Shown here: in pieces, positions 1 through 10,054 of the stretch
How positions within the stretch are numbered: the stretch's first letter is position 1
Layout of the letters: each line of letters opens with the position of its first letter
From: Phoronis ovalis
Taxonomy: Eukaryota; Phoronida; Phoronidae
NCBI GenBank assembly: GCA_028565635.1
Contig: JAOXYB010096271.1
Coordinates: 1 to 18,816, forward strand
Direction: 5' to 3'
DNA length: 18,816 nt
The notes under the pieces: generated by a model
Seen by the model: the letters and a program-made list of their open reading frames with translations, nothing else
What the model was told of the DNA's origin: nothing
Databases searched by the model: none
Position numbers and translations under genes: made by a program

Positions 1-1215
1 ATATGACGACATTCAAAACTTTATTTGCAGAAGAAAATTGGGTCAATAACTGTGCCTTACAATAGGTTATTGTCGGCTTGAGTGAACATATGGGGAGGGA
101 TTTTGAGCTCAATTTTAAAAAAAACCCATAACCCTTGCTAAATAATGCTTTTTAACAGTTTACCGCTTGGTAAAATCTAAACCCTGAAATTTTTTATCAT
201 TATATTAAATTAAATAATATTTTGTATAAATTTGCTTGGTTTTATAGTATAGTTACAGTTGAGCGCATATTAGTGTCAACAGTGAAGTCAACAACCGCCT
301 CGGCAGTCTGGTCGTGCGCGGATAATAAAAACTTAGAATCGGTTATTAACACTGCATGTGTCCTTTTTTCACTGTCCTTAACCTCAAATGTAATAAAAAA
401 ATAAGCACAACACTGATGATTCAAGCAAGCAGTTGTTTTTCATTTGATCTAGGAGCTACTTAATATATACATACAATAGATCGGTGGTTAACAAAGGATG
501 GATTTAAAAAAAAATATTTAATTTAAAAAATGCAGTATAAGTTATAGTTATTCCCGCAACTGCATGGATCAGAAGTCAAACGAGCAAACAAAAACAAGGA
601 ATGCTTAATAATGCTTATAGTGTCAATCTTTACTTGTCCTGCCCTTATATTCTTTTCTTCGCAATGAAGGCGCTAATTTTAATGTCAGCGTATCTTTTAA
701 CTATTTCATCACAACGTTAGAAAATTAAATGTTTGTGTAACAATCGATCGGTGAAAAGGACAAATATGGATAAATTGAGATTTGAGATTGATACCTCGAA
801 CTGCATTTCACGAAAAAATAACGTGAAAAAGTTCAATTACGTCGTAGATTGGCTAAGCAATCCTGTCCCAGTAATAATTGGGAGTAAAAGTAGGCGTAAT
901 TCAAGTATCAGGTGATTTTTCCTGGGTAAATTTACGACACTATAGGATTTGCGATTTTTAAAGTAGTATCTTAATTATAATTTGTACTATTGATATTGCT
1001 GACTGTCTTCTGCTGATAGTCATAGGGTGGCTGACTTTCTTTTCTAACGAGAATAAGTCGGATAATTAGCATTTTTTTTAATTAATCGCAAATAATTTCA
1101 CACGTGTGGTACGTAAACAACACTATGTAATTCCGAATCTCTATGCATTGATCACAATTTGAAGGAATGTATTAATGGACTGTTCATTAATTATGTTCTG
1201 AGGGCCGGCCAATTT

Positions 1216-1305
1216 CAGGGGGATCATAGATTTTTGGCTACCACCCGGAGGGGGGTCATGGATTTTTAGAAACCTCCCAGGGGGTCATACAATTTTTAAG
1301 GTATC
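1216..1305 (+). repeat. Degenerate ~30-bp tandem repeat, three units (GGGGTCAT cluster 1)
   Basis: Three consecutive units begin near 1216, 1245 and 1276. Each has a G-run followed by (A)TCAT, then a purine pair, ATTTTT and a CC-rich end. The same unit recurs in the same orientation at 2241-2322. Spacing is roughly 29-31 bp, with several substitutions between units. The class of element is unknown. Confidence 0.6.
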
Positions 1306-2240
1306 TGATGCTGAAGAAAAACGAAGGAAATAATGCTTGGGACGAGTTCCCATGGATATGATCAAGAATTCTGCAAAATGAATGACTCGAAACATTTAAA
1401 ATTAAAACTGCCGTTTTAAAATAGTTTACACAATTTATTGAATATATCAAAGAAATGCAACATAATTTTAATACAACTATTAACAACTTTTCTCATATAA
1501 GTTACAATAAATTTTTATTTAGCAGTTATTATAAAGTTTAATTTAGTTCTGTGCCAGTCTGTATTGATGCAGAAATATGCTACCATTATACCATGTGTTG
1601 ATCTTAATATTTCAATCTCTTTATTCCCTGATGTATATGGAATAACTTATAAAATAATGTTAATTGTTATATGTATGTGCTCAGATGAGGCATATACATG
1701 TGATTTGTTAATATTGCCATATTCCATAAATATCAGTACAGTATCTGTACATGGGGAAACAGGAGATAATTTAACTCTTTAATAGTAATGTGAAACCATG
1801 TAATTTGAATGATTAATTAATATTTTTGCTGTGATTTCAAAAGCGGTTTCACGGCCTCATTGTTTTGGGACCCATCTCACTGTCTCACGGCTATAATATC
1901 CACGGTTTCCAGTCATTGGCTAACAAAATCTACGTGACTAAATTTAGTAAACACCAGACTAAAACTGTAATTTTAGCTTAAATTACACCAGAATGCAGAA
2001 AATCGCATCTTAAATTTCAAAATGTACCCGGGTCAACCCCCTAGCAGGACATGCCTCCGGCACTTGCGCCTGCGGCGCTCCAAAAAACTCGTTCTCTCTC
2101 TTTTGACATCCATGACGGTACTTGGCATCTCTGTTTTTGTACGAGTGTTAATATTTCATAAAGACAGGATATTAATAAATATACATGTCTCTCCCAGTAA
2201 ATTGAATTGTTTTGCCTTTTAAAATGTAACATCAATTTTC

Positions 2241-2322
2241 AAAGAGGGGTCATGAATTTTTTGACACCACCGGGGGTCAAATTTGTTTTGGGAATCATCC
2301 AGGGGGATCATAAATTTTGACA
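2241..2322 (+). repeat. Degenerate ~30-bp tandem repeat, three units (GGGGTCAT cluster 2)
   Basis: Three further units of the 1216-1305 repeat: AGGGGTCATGAATTTTTT, then CGGGGGTCAAATTTG, then AGGGGGATCATAAATTTT. Orientation is the same as cluster 1, about 0.9 kb away. The pair could be the subterminal repeats of one element or two pieces of a dispersed satellite-like family; the sequence alone does not decide. Confidence 0.6.
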
Positions 2323-3246
2323 TGTACTTTGGCAGAATTGCTCCCTAAGATCCACCTGACTATTCTATGATACTAACACAGTCAGTACACTTGAGTAACT
2401 TTTAATAGAAGTAGATTAATTTCAATATTGAATGGAGACAAATAAAAGCGTAGACATGCACTCGCATAAATCTGACATAGAAAACCGGTTTTTTAACTTT
2501 GAAAAGAATTGTTTTGTCGCAATTCACTATAAAAATATGTTTTTAGGTTTATCCAGGTTATATGATTCCCGGGGTGAACGTTTTAATTTTGTTATGAAGA
2601 TCTTTTGTGATCTTAGCCGTATATATTATACATTATATTTTTATAGCTCAGTTTACTGCAGTGAACACACAGTGTATCATATCGGCTAATTTATTACACG
2701 ATGTACGGTATACAGGATTCACGCTTCAGTCCAACTTCGGGTTCAACGACAGGTTAATAATAAACTATAAGGTGTCAGATTTACTTAAAAATATTTTCAG
2801 AAAGCACTCGAAATCAAGGTAAAACAACTATAGGAAGCACCTTAATTTTGGGTAGAAAAAAGGATTGACTGCTTGCATGAGTACGGTATGATCGATTTTA
2901 TGTCGCAGAGGTGATGAATAATTTGCATGAAAAGATAGCATACAACGGATACAACAACACGAATACTGAAAACGTTCGACATTGGACTACTTCTTCATAA
3001 AATTAATTTTAAAACGATATATAATATGTGTGATACTTTGGGCGGACTTATATTTAGAAATTTACAGTGAATTATGTAAATGGAAAAGTTGATAATTTCA
3101 TGATATTATTAGATATTCAAAACCATCGTGTTTGACAAGCATAAACACTTACTGACTGACAAGTAAAGCTGCCGCCACAAACGGTTTGTATTGCTCAGAA
3201 CAAAGGTTTTATTATTATTCAGATACCACTTCTGAATATTCAAAAC

Positions 3247-4453
3247 ATGGAATACAAATTTACTCAAAGCACTGGCGTGGGAACGCACAAGCAAAAGAAG
3301 GAAAAACGCGGAAGCTTTTTGCGAATATTTAAAAGCAAAAAACATAAATCAAAAAGCTCGAGTGAACAAAGTACATCATTTGATTCTGATATGAGTGAAC
3401 GCAGTAGCTACACAGTACACACAGGAGACACATATAGTTTAACCAGCCAAAAACAAAAATATGGAAGTTTAGGATTAAAACCTGATTCGAGAGTAACTGT
3501 AGATTTATACAGAAGTGGTAATATTATCAACCAGTCTCCTCAATCAAATCATTCGATTTACAAACGTGACGAAGAGAAACTCAGAATTATTCGAGGACAC
3601 CCGAGGACACATGTTAGCGGTGCTGATGGGCTTGTGCGAGTACTCTCTGGCGGCAGTCTGGCTGCAGGACATACTGTAGGTACCCGCAATTTAGGTGGTA
3701 AACATATACAACCAGAGCTGATTCCCAGTCCGTCTGAATTAGATACTGTAAGCAATGTCACTGACGTCAGTTCAAATTCACGAAGCCTTCATTTGATTTC
3801 AAACGTAAATTCTCAACATGTGCTTAAACAAATACAACCTGTTCTGCCACAAGTTGTTTCAACTGCAGACAATGTCAATGCTGTGAGAAATTATTCAAAC
3901 ACACAACGACAGGAACTTTCTTCTGCTAATATACCGTTTAATGGCGGTGATACACATAAAGTAATATTGCAAGGCGAATCATTTCAAGTGCCCGATTCTA
4001 CGGAATTTCGATCATTGAGAGAAAATAGGAAAGCAGGACTAACTACATCTCACACTTTAAATAATATGCCGCACGCTGAGCGTTCTGAAACGAATATGCC
4101 GATTGTAAAAAGGCAACAAAAAACATCTGAAAACGACACTGATATAATACGACACAATGGCTTGTTAATTCGCGACACTTATGGTCTGAACCAGAAAGAA
4201 TATGAACAAGATGAAGAAAATAAGGCCCATTTGCCGCAGAACAAGCTACAAGCATTGCACGAAGATGTCTATCAAAATCAAACAAAAAGCGATAACTTTA
4301 CGGTAATTTCACAAGCTGCTAAGAAAATTCCACACACAGTTCAAGTTCTGAGAGGATCTGAGAGGGATTTTGACCAACAAGTTGTACATACTTTACGTGA
4401 GCAAGAATGGAATTCTGGGCAACCCTTTGCTGCCATTCCGCCCTCTGAGTACT
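3247..4453 (+). CDS. Exon 1 of the disordered-protein gene (residues 1-402)
   Basis: Begins at ATG 3247 and ends before a strong donor, GTAAGTAT at 4454, leaving one base of a split tyrosine codon. Encodes the basic N-terminal patch (KKEKRGSFLRIFKSKKHKSK) and low-complexity polar sequence. Open reading continues into the intron to a stop at about 4626, but that tail abruptly gains several cysteines and aromatic residues unlike the rest of the protein, which supports splicing here. An acceptor-like TTATTATTCAG just upstream at 3212-3222 leaves the frame open, so the coding sequence might begin in an earlier exon. The intron that follows (4454-4942) shows nothing else of note. Confidence 0.8.
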
Positions 4454-7400
4454 GTAAGTATCACAATATTTTCTTAAATAATGTTGGCTGTTATTTTTAT
4501 TTATTGCAAGACGCAAGCCGCTGTACTTTTCCAGTCGGAGGTCACGTAGGCTGCAGCTCTAAATTTAATTATCGTACATTGCAAAACACATTTTTATATA
4601 CGGATGCATTTATGTACTCTTCCTAGGTGTTCATTTTTTTCTAGATCGCAGAAAAGAATTAAAAATTGCAGATTTAACAATTCGAATTAAATTTTTTTTT
4701 TTAACAATCAAGTGAAATCACCAGTTATAAATATTATGCGTATTGCCGACAACAAGATTGTCATGAAATTGCATTGAAAGGAAATCTCTGAGCTGGAACA
4801 ATTACTTATAGTAAAAAATCGGAAATGTATGTAGTTTGCTCAATTTATTTTCTGCAAGTACACTCACCATTCGTCAATCATTTATGTAATGCAGTTAAGA
4901 AAACCCTATGTCGGAAAGTGCATAATTTTGCATTTATTTCAGATGTCAAGAGCCCTCCGTCTTCCATATTCGGCGGGTACGAGAGTGAGGTATCAACGAG
5001 CATTATAGAGGATAGACCCCCTATTCGGAAAACCTTCAACGTTCAAGCAAATATACCAGTAAGCACAATTCTTCCATCACAACACAGTCAAAACTACATT
5101 ACACGAAATAATTATTATAACCAAGGTGTCACTAATCAGTCAAATGGAGAGAGAAAGGCATTCGTCGATGTGACATCAAATGTGCATAACTCTCAAACAA
5201 CGGCACAAGGAAGATATTCTACTGAGTCGAAGCAGCAATACAAACCTACCCGACATCATACTCAGATGCTGAATCCAGAACATCAGAATGTTTACAGGAG
5301 CGTGATACAAATTGGCGGCGAACCTACTCAATTTAGTAACCATGAGCATCCCATGTATACAAGTGATGGAGATTTTCGAAATAGGGAAGACAATGCATCG
5401 CATCGTGTTTCCGTAAATAAACATAGTGTGGTTAAATCTGGAGAGTATGGGAAAGATGAAGTGGACTTCACGAATAAGTCAGGTAGTAAGCAATCAGATA
5501 AATTTGCTTAATTCACCTACTAGATAATTATGGAAACGTACCTAAACTTGTTGCTTACGCTAATGAAATCCACTTCATTTAAAAACACACACGGGTGCGC
5601 GCGGTGAAAACACAAGCACACACACGCACACACATGCGCACAACAAGCATGCACACATATTGTATGAGGTAGAAGTTTTCATCCTGAATAATATCAGTAA
5701 TTAAACTGTTATGGTGCTATACTCCCATTATTCTTCGTATACACGAATATCTTTTTGATATTTCAGAAAACGTTGTTACACGAAGAGACGATCATTACGT
5801 TCGGAGGATGGACCAGAACCACAGCCGCTTAATATCAGACAGAAGTTCAGAAAACAGTACGCTACTTCAAACTAATTCCCCATCGCCAGTCAATTTTTAT
5901 CATTATGACACTGGGTACCAACAGCAGAAAGAAGCATATTCAACAGCACGTGAGCCTTATAGGCAGAGTTACGGCTTTGAGAGACAGAAGAAAGCAGCAT
6001 CAACAACAGCACGTGAGCCTTATAGGCAGAGTTACGGCTTTGAGAGGCAAAAGAAAGAAGCATCTTCAACAGCACGTGAGCCTTATAGGCAGAGTTCCGG
6101 CTTTGAGAGGCAGAATGAAGAAGCATCTACAACAGCAAGAGAACTTTATAGACAGAGACAGGTATCTATATAGCCTTTTCACAAGTAGTGTGAAATTAGA
6201 TTAAAGGTACTCAACCCAAGTATTCATGATTGTCACCTAACCACTATCTACCATTGCTAATTGGTTGTTAAAAGCTTTATTTGACAAAAATTAACATATT
6301 GTACTTTTTTTTCTAATAAACACCCATCCTGCTTTTTTGAATAACCTCTGGGCCGAAGTTTAAAACTACTTGAAATGCACGTTGACCAAGCATTTTGTGA
6401 TCAAAACCGCATGCCCATCCCACATCTGTGTAGGAGAGGTACATTTATTCAGAAGAAATGACGATTGATATGAAAAATATGTACATCCTCGATTAATACT
6501 CTCCTATCGAATTTCACGATTGAATTAAATTAATACACTTTGGGTATTTTTTCCATTTTTTTGGGTATAAATTTGGGTTATTATTTAGTGGTCAATGTAG
6601 AAAACGAAATGGGAAAGTTAGCCTTCGATCCCAGTTCGAAATTTTAATATCTTTTCTGCAATCGCTCTGCTTGACTAACACAGTATAGTCTTGGTTCACT
6701 AGTCTATGTTACGGGTCAGCGTCTGGTCACCACTCCCCCTTTTCAAGGTACACCTCATGCTTATTCACATATTTCTATATCTCATGTAGTGGTTATGCAA
6801 TGATAGGAGGGATCGTGTAATACAACGCGACTCAGAGAATATGATCTTCAAACTTGGAATACATTTTGGTCTATACATGTATCTCAAAAACGTCCTAGCA
6901 AAATCTGTAACAAAGAGGATTGTTATTTTAATAAGTAATACATGAGTGTTTGCTAAATGCATAATTACTGTGTAGTTCTTGTGGCTCGGATGACCACGAG
7001 ACATGGCGGTACGGTGCCACCTCCTCAGGGAATGTAAAACAGAACGACTGAGGACGCATCCCGGGGAGCTAACTTGAAGGGAAGTCGGGTACGCATACTT
7101 GTCCGAAAAAACGGGGGTATGGGGTACCTTTTTAGCCGTTCGACGGGGTTCCGGTTTAGGTGTCGATTTTTGGCGGAAAAGCACCTTTAGGGGTATGTTT
7201 TTGGCAAATGTAACTTCCCGTTTAGTGGTTGGGTTTTCCCGTACACCTCCCGTTTAGGGGTTCTTTTTTCAGTGTGAGTAGCGAGCATTACCTTTTGGCG
7301 ACCATTTTGCATTTTATTTTGTTTTGACGACGTTTTTTTTTTGTTTTTTTGCTTGTCGATTTTTTTGGGAACCTTTTTTTTTCTTTTGGTTGTTAATTTT

Positions 7401-9134
7401 TCAGAGAAAACTTCCCGTTTAGGGGTACCTTTTTGAGCAAAATCTTCACGTTTAGGGATGGTATTTTGATCCTCTACTTCCCGTTTAGGGGCTTATTTTG
7501 AACCTTACGAACGAGCATGGGGACGCATCAAGATACAACATGCATCGATAGTCCCAGTACGAGTTTGACTTGATATGATGCTCTGTATATACATTTGTAC
7601 ATATGACTAAACTAGTGAATGAAACCTCAAATAAAACTCTTTTAACCACAATTCGGATAGCTAGTTACGGAAAACAACTTTATCAGATACTGAAAACTTA
7701 TAGAAACAGAAATAAAATTGACAAGGACATAGAACATGAAATTTTTGATAGTTATTGCTAAACCCCGTCTAAAGCCTTGTCAGTTTGAAGGGTGGTCAAA
7801 GATGTGTTACTGATGACGACATTGACAAAACCATAAGTATGCCCATTCCCTGGGGAAGCACTTACAGGCACTATCCCCAGAATTGTCTGAAGTATTCTAG
7901 GGTGAAGCAAACATGCAAATCAGCATTAAAATAGCCCAGAACGTTAAAGTACTCCCGGAAGGGCTTATAGATACCTTTGTATAGACAGTACTTGTGTTTC
8001 CCGGGCCCATTCAAACTATATATATGTGATGCGCACAACAATGACAAAGTTTATTTATATCATTAATTAAGTCACTTTGATTTTGTTATGGTAAGCGTGG
8101 TCACCCGAATCATCCCACCAAAACCTGCTCTAAGAATTACGGTGAAATTGATTACGGAATTGCATAATCACCACACCACCACTGATCTATATTACCAACA
8201 CCACAAGCCGTTCACAGATTTTCTTCAGCTGTTGTTTTACACAAAGATACAAACAATAATTGTCCTGATGTATCTGTCTGATATGTGCTTACGTATGCGT
8301 TATTTGTTATATATTATTTATTAAATAGAATCTGATTGCAAAATTCTGAAAATTATAAAGTATATAAACCCTAGCTTATCGTTATTACCATGACTATGAC
8401 TTTTCTTCAACAATTAACAAACAACCGGTCCTACTATGAAACATAAAATTAATTCAGAAGCTTGATACAATGTTGATAAAGAGTTACACTTTCATTCTAT
8501 TATATTTGTTTTTTAAACTTTATATTATTAAGTATTATTTTCAATTTAGATGGAATTAGAGCTACGCAGACGGCTAATAAATGAAAGTGTTAAGACAACT
8601 GTGCACATAGGTCACGAAGAAGAAGATTTAACAATTCCAACTGATTCAGAGCGGATGGAATTTATTGACCAAGACATCGTGGATGAGAAAATCACTTTAG
8701 GAATCCAAAACGGTAAAGCACAAATTAAAGTAACAGAGCGTACTGAAAGAATGGTTCCGCTACTTAGCAGTGGTGATACGTTTAAGAAATCGGTTTCCCT
8801 GGTAACGAAAACAATGGAAGTTGATATGAATGCCATGCCTGAAACACGTGCCTTGTTTGATAAAATTAACACTTCTCCTGGAATCACCAGACGCATGCAG
8901 TACAAATATATGTCAAATGAGCACACATTAGATAGTAGAGACGTTTATCGAATTTACCATGTCTTACTGAAACTACAAGAAGAAGCAGAACCGCAGAACA
9001 AACCCATAAAACACAATAGTGTTGTAACCGAAACAGTGAATAATGAAGAGTTTTCTGACTCTACCAGTGAGATGCCTTCTTGGAATAGGTTATCAACTTC
9101 AGAAGATGACGATTCGGAAAGTATTCTGTATTAG
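3247..9134 (+). CDS. Four-exon gene for a ~909-residue cysteine-free, largely disordered protein of unknown function
   Basis: I do not recognise this protein. The model joins 3247-4453, 4943-5485, 5767-6161 and 8550-9134. Phases agree at every junction (1, 1, 0) and the sum is 2730 nt, 909 codons plus TAG. The start has a good context (A at -3, G at +4). Visible features are a lysine/arginine-rich patch at residues ~16-40, then long Ser/Asn/Gln/Thr/His-rich sequence with few hydrophobic runs, 21-residue tandem repeats at 642-715, and a more ordered-looking, charged C-terminal 194 residues ending in an acidic Ser/Asp/Glu tail. I see no cysteine in the whole product, two tryptophans, no signal peptide and no membrane segment, so it is probably intracellular (inference). 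The basic patch could bind membrane, nucleic acid or microtubules. An upstream untranslated or coding exon cannot be excluded. The exon 2 donor could instead be at 5483, which changes the length by one residue. Confidence 0.75.
4943..5485 (+). CDS. Exon 2 of the disordered-protein gene (residues 403-583)
   Basis: The acceptor TTTATTTCAG ends at 4942 and the first two bases complete the tyrosine codon begun in exon 1, after which the frame is V-K-S-P-P-S-S. The sequence is Asn/Gln/Ser/His-rich and cysteine-free, like exon 1. Two overlapping donors fit the same phase: GTAAGC at 5486, preferred for its +5 G, and GTAGTA at 5483. Without splicing the frame stops at 5511. The 281-bp intron that follows holds a CA/CG-rich microsatellite. 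Confidence 0.75.
5585..5658 (+). repeat. Imperfect CA/CG dinucleotide microsatellite
   Basis: A run of alternating AC and GC dinucleotides (ACACACACGGGTGCGCGCGG, later ACACACACGCACACACATGC) lies inside the second intron. Purine-pyrimidine alternation of this kind can adopt Z-DNA and is usually length-variable; that is general knowledge, not something shown here. Confidence 0.85.
5767..6161 (+). CDS. Exon 3 of the disordered-protein gene, containing the 21-residue repeats (residues 584-715)
   Basis: The acceptor GATATTTCAG ends at 5766 and the entry phase matches exon 2. The ATG at 5808 is internal, since the 13 codons before it are open and in frame. The second half consists entirely of 63-bp repeats, and the exon stops in the middle of the fourth unit at CAG|GTATCT (donor 6162), leaving in phase 0. 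Because the repeat period is a multiple of three, all forward frames and one reverse frame stay open across it; those alternative frames are by-products. Confidence 0.8.
5940..6161 (+). repeat. 63-bp coding tandem repeat, 3.5 copies (21 residues each)
   Basis: Units lie at 5940-6002, 6003-6065, 6066-6128 and a partial 6129-6161. The spacing is exactly 63 bp each time. The protein unit has the core AREPYRQSYGFERQ followed by K/N-K/E-A/E-A-S. Copies 1-3 are nearly identical at DNA level, while the fourth is more diverged (RELYRQ) and is cut by the exon end. The first three copies look recently amplified. Confidence 0.95.
6162..8549 (+). other. Intron 3 of the disordered-protein gene (2388 bp)
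   Basis: This is a phase 0 intron bounded by CAG|GTATCT and TTTTCAATTTAG|ATG. It contains a CGTTTAGGGG repeat array (listed separately), T-rich stretches around 7300-7400, and three TTTGGGT motifs at 6538-6580. Open stretches on both strands, including one of about 420 bp on the reverse strand at 6765-7184, have no recognisable protein character. I find no additional exon with compatible flanking splice sites, though a small symmetric phase 0 exon could be missed. Confidence 0.65.
7150..7495 (+). repeat. Degenerate ~33-bp tandem repeat with core CTTCCCGTTTAGGGG, two blocks
   Basis: TTTAG(G) cores occur at 7155, 7186, 7221 and 7253 (spacing 31-35 bp) and again at 7418, 7451 and 7484 (spacing 33 bp exactly). 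The best units read ACTTCCCGTTTAGGGG and are followed by a T-rich spacer. The blocks are separated by a T-rich stretch at 7261-7410. It lies wholly inside intron 3. No known family is recognised. Confidence 0.75.
8550..9134 (+). CDS. Exon 4, C-terminal exon of the disordered-protein gene (residues 716-909)
   Basis: The exon follows the acceptor TTTTCAATTTAG in phase 0 and starts with an ATG that is read as an internal methionine in this model. It could alternatively be the start of a separate 194-residue protein. The sequence is richer in regularly spaced hydrophobic residues than the other exons (for example VYRIYHVLLKLQEEAE), so a small folded or helical element is plausible. It ends in an acidic tail, TSEDDDSESILY, before TAG at 9132. 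Lack of cysteine and matching phase favour joining it to exons 1-3. Confidence 0.75.
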   Translation: MELELRRRLINESVKTTVHIGHEEEDLTIPTDSERMEFIDQDIVDEKITLGIQNGKAQIKVTERTERMVPLLSSGDTFKKSVSLVTKTMEVDMNAMPETRALFDKINTSPGITRRMQYKYMSNEHTLDSRDVYRIYHVLLKLQEEAEPQNKPIKHNSVVTETVNNEEFSDSTSEMPSWNRLSTSEDDDSESILY

Positions 9135-9184
9135 GTGTCAATCCGGGTGTCAAATGCCTCCAAAATCATTAAGGCTGTGATCAC

Positions 9185-9228
9185 ATTAAACTAACCACCG
9201 ATAATATAAGGCGTGATCAGGTATTAAA
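9185..9228 (+). terminator. Candidate polyadenylation signals (two ATTAAA) for the disordered-protein gene
   Basis: ATTAAA, the commonest variant signal, occurs at 9185-9190 and 9223-9228, about 50 and 90 bases after the TAG. A canonical AATAAA is not seen until 9982-9987. The choice is a guess from motif and distance only. Confidence 0.35.
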
Positions 9229-9284
9229 GGGATTGATTATTTAATAGGCAGGGTCGATTAGTTTTGTAGCATAGCTTGTGCATC

Positions 9285-9305
9285 ATATATATATATATAT
9301 ATATA
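9285..9305 (+). repeat. AT dinucleotide microsatellite
   Basis: About ten uninterrupted AT dinucleotides lie about 150 bp after the end of gene 1. Confidence 0.95.
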
Positions 9306-9865
9306 ACATAATGAATGTAAGAATATACATATACGCATAGACATGCTTATCCATCAGCTTCAAGGGTAACAAATAGAAATGCTCAATCCTGAGGATACTC
9401 CGATTATTTTCTGGTGGGGATGTGCCACGGGGTAAACATTCTAGATTTAGATTGCATACTTTTCCTTTTTTTGGATTGCTTCCGCTCAGAAATTAAATTT
9501 TGGATTTTTATAGCTGTTTGCAGAAAGTTGGATTTTGCTTGCTACAGTAAGTTAAACTTTTAGCTTTACTCCGATGGCACATAGCTATATACGTTGAGTA
9601 CACAGTCAGGAAATTTAACTTTAATTGAAACCGTAATAGTTTATAATACCTGGATTTTGTCACAGGATATAAAAACAGCTTTTATATCATTTTGCCGTAA
9701 AGCCAAAACGATTAGGGCAGCTCAGCTAAATCTAAATATAAACAGAAGCACCCAACGAGGATAATTTTTTATGGCTTTATATAGCAAACCATCATATTTT
9801 TTTGCATGTTTCATGCTTAGATAAACCATTTGGTAATGTAGCTTGAAAGCCCATTTCTGTTCCCC

Positions 9866-9950
9866 ACTCACCAGCAAGCTGAATTTTTTTTAATTCACCA
9901 GCCAGCTAAAAATGCAGGGAAATTCTATCTGCCAGCTGAAATTTGCAAAA
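9866..9950 (+). repeat. Degenerate ~27-30-bp repeat with CACCAGCCAGCTGAA core, three units
   Basis: Cores reading CACCAGCAAGCTGAATTTT, CACCAGCCAGCTAAAAATG and CTGCCAGCTGAAATTTGC follow each other with AGCT at 9877, 9904 and 9934. They are separated by A/T-rich spacers. The adjacent CTGTTCCCC motif at ~9857 recurs at 10020 and, in reverse, at 10044, 10062 and 14447, which suggests a dispersed element. Confidence 0.5.
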
Positions 9951-10016
9951 AAATATGTTGTTTTATGGGGTTTCGCACTTAAATAAATCATTTAGTGGTG
10001 CTGATGTGGGGAATTA

Positions 10017-10054
10017 GATCTGTTCCCCAGCCAGACTCGTCGGGGGAACAGATA
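10017..10054. repeat. Inverted repeat ATCTGTTCCCC / GGGGAACAGAT
   Basis: Eleven bases at 10017-10027 are exactly complementary to 10044-10054, with a 16-base loop. A further GGGGAACAGA copy follows at about 10062. It could form a hairpin or be the edge of a small inverted-repeat element. Confidence 0.7.

Larger units (their letters stand above)
1..3246. other. Upstream non-coding region with two short repeat clusters
   Basis: I find no convincing gene here. The open stretches are short, do not join at compatible splice phases and show no domain. It contains two clusters of a degenerate ~30-bp GGGGTCAT-type repeat (1216-1305 and 2241-2322, listed separately) and a locally GC-rich patch at about 2030-2085 in otherwise AT-rich DNA. 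The last part should hold the promoter and 5' untranslated sequence of the gene starting at 3247, but no TATA box or start site can be fixed by eye. Two protein-like segments (766-911 and 2661-2818) end at donor-like sites but fit no gene model in phase. Confidence 0.6.

Noticed and set aside
4825-4942. ATG upstream of exon 2 as an alternative gene start
   Set aside because: The segment before 4943 is intronic by its pyrimidine-rich acceptor, introduces cysteines absent from the rest of the protein, and exon 1 splices in phase.
5890-6204. Alternative long frames across the 63-bp repeats, both strands
   Set aside because: A repeat period divisible by three keeps several frames open; only the frame joined to exons 1, 2 and 4 makes sense.
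6538-6583. Three TTTGGGT motifs, briefly considered as telomere-like
   Set aside because: Irregularly spaced and not TTAGGG; most likely chance in T-rich DNA.
6620-6645. CGATCCCAGTTCGAAAT, considered as a tRNA T-loop or SINE B box
   Set aside because: No matching A box or cloverleaf stems upstream at a usable distance.
6765-7184. Reverse-strand open stretch of 139 codons in intron 3
   Set aside because: Lies antisense in an intron, part of it in repeat DNA, with no domain or usable splice context.
8088-8324. Forward open stretch of 78 codons before exon 4
   Set aside because: Within intron 3, not flanked by phase-compatible splice sites and without recognisable protein features.
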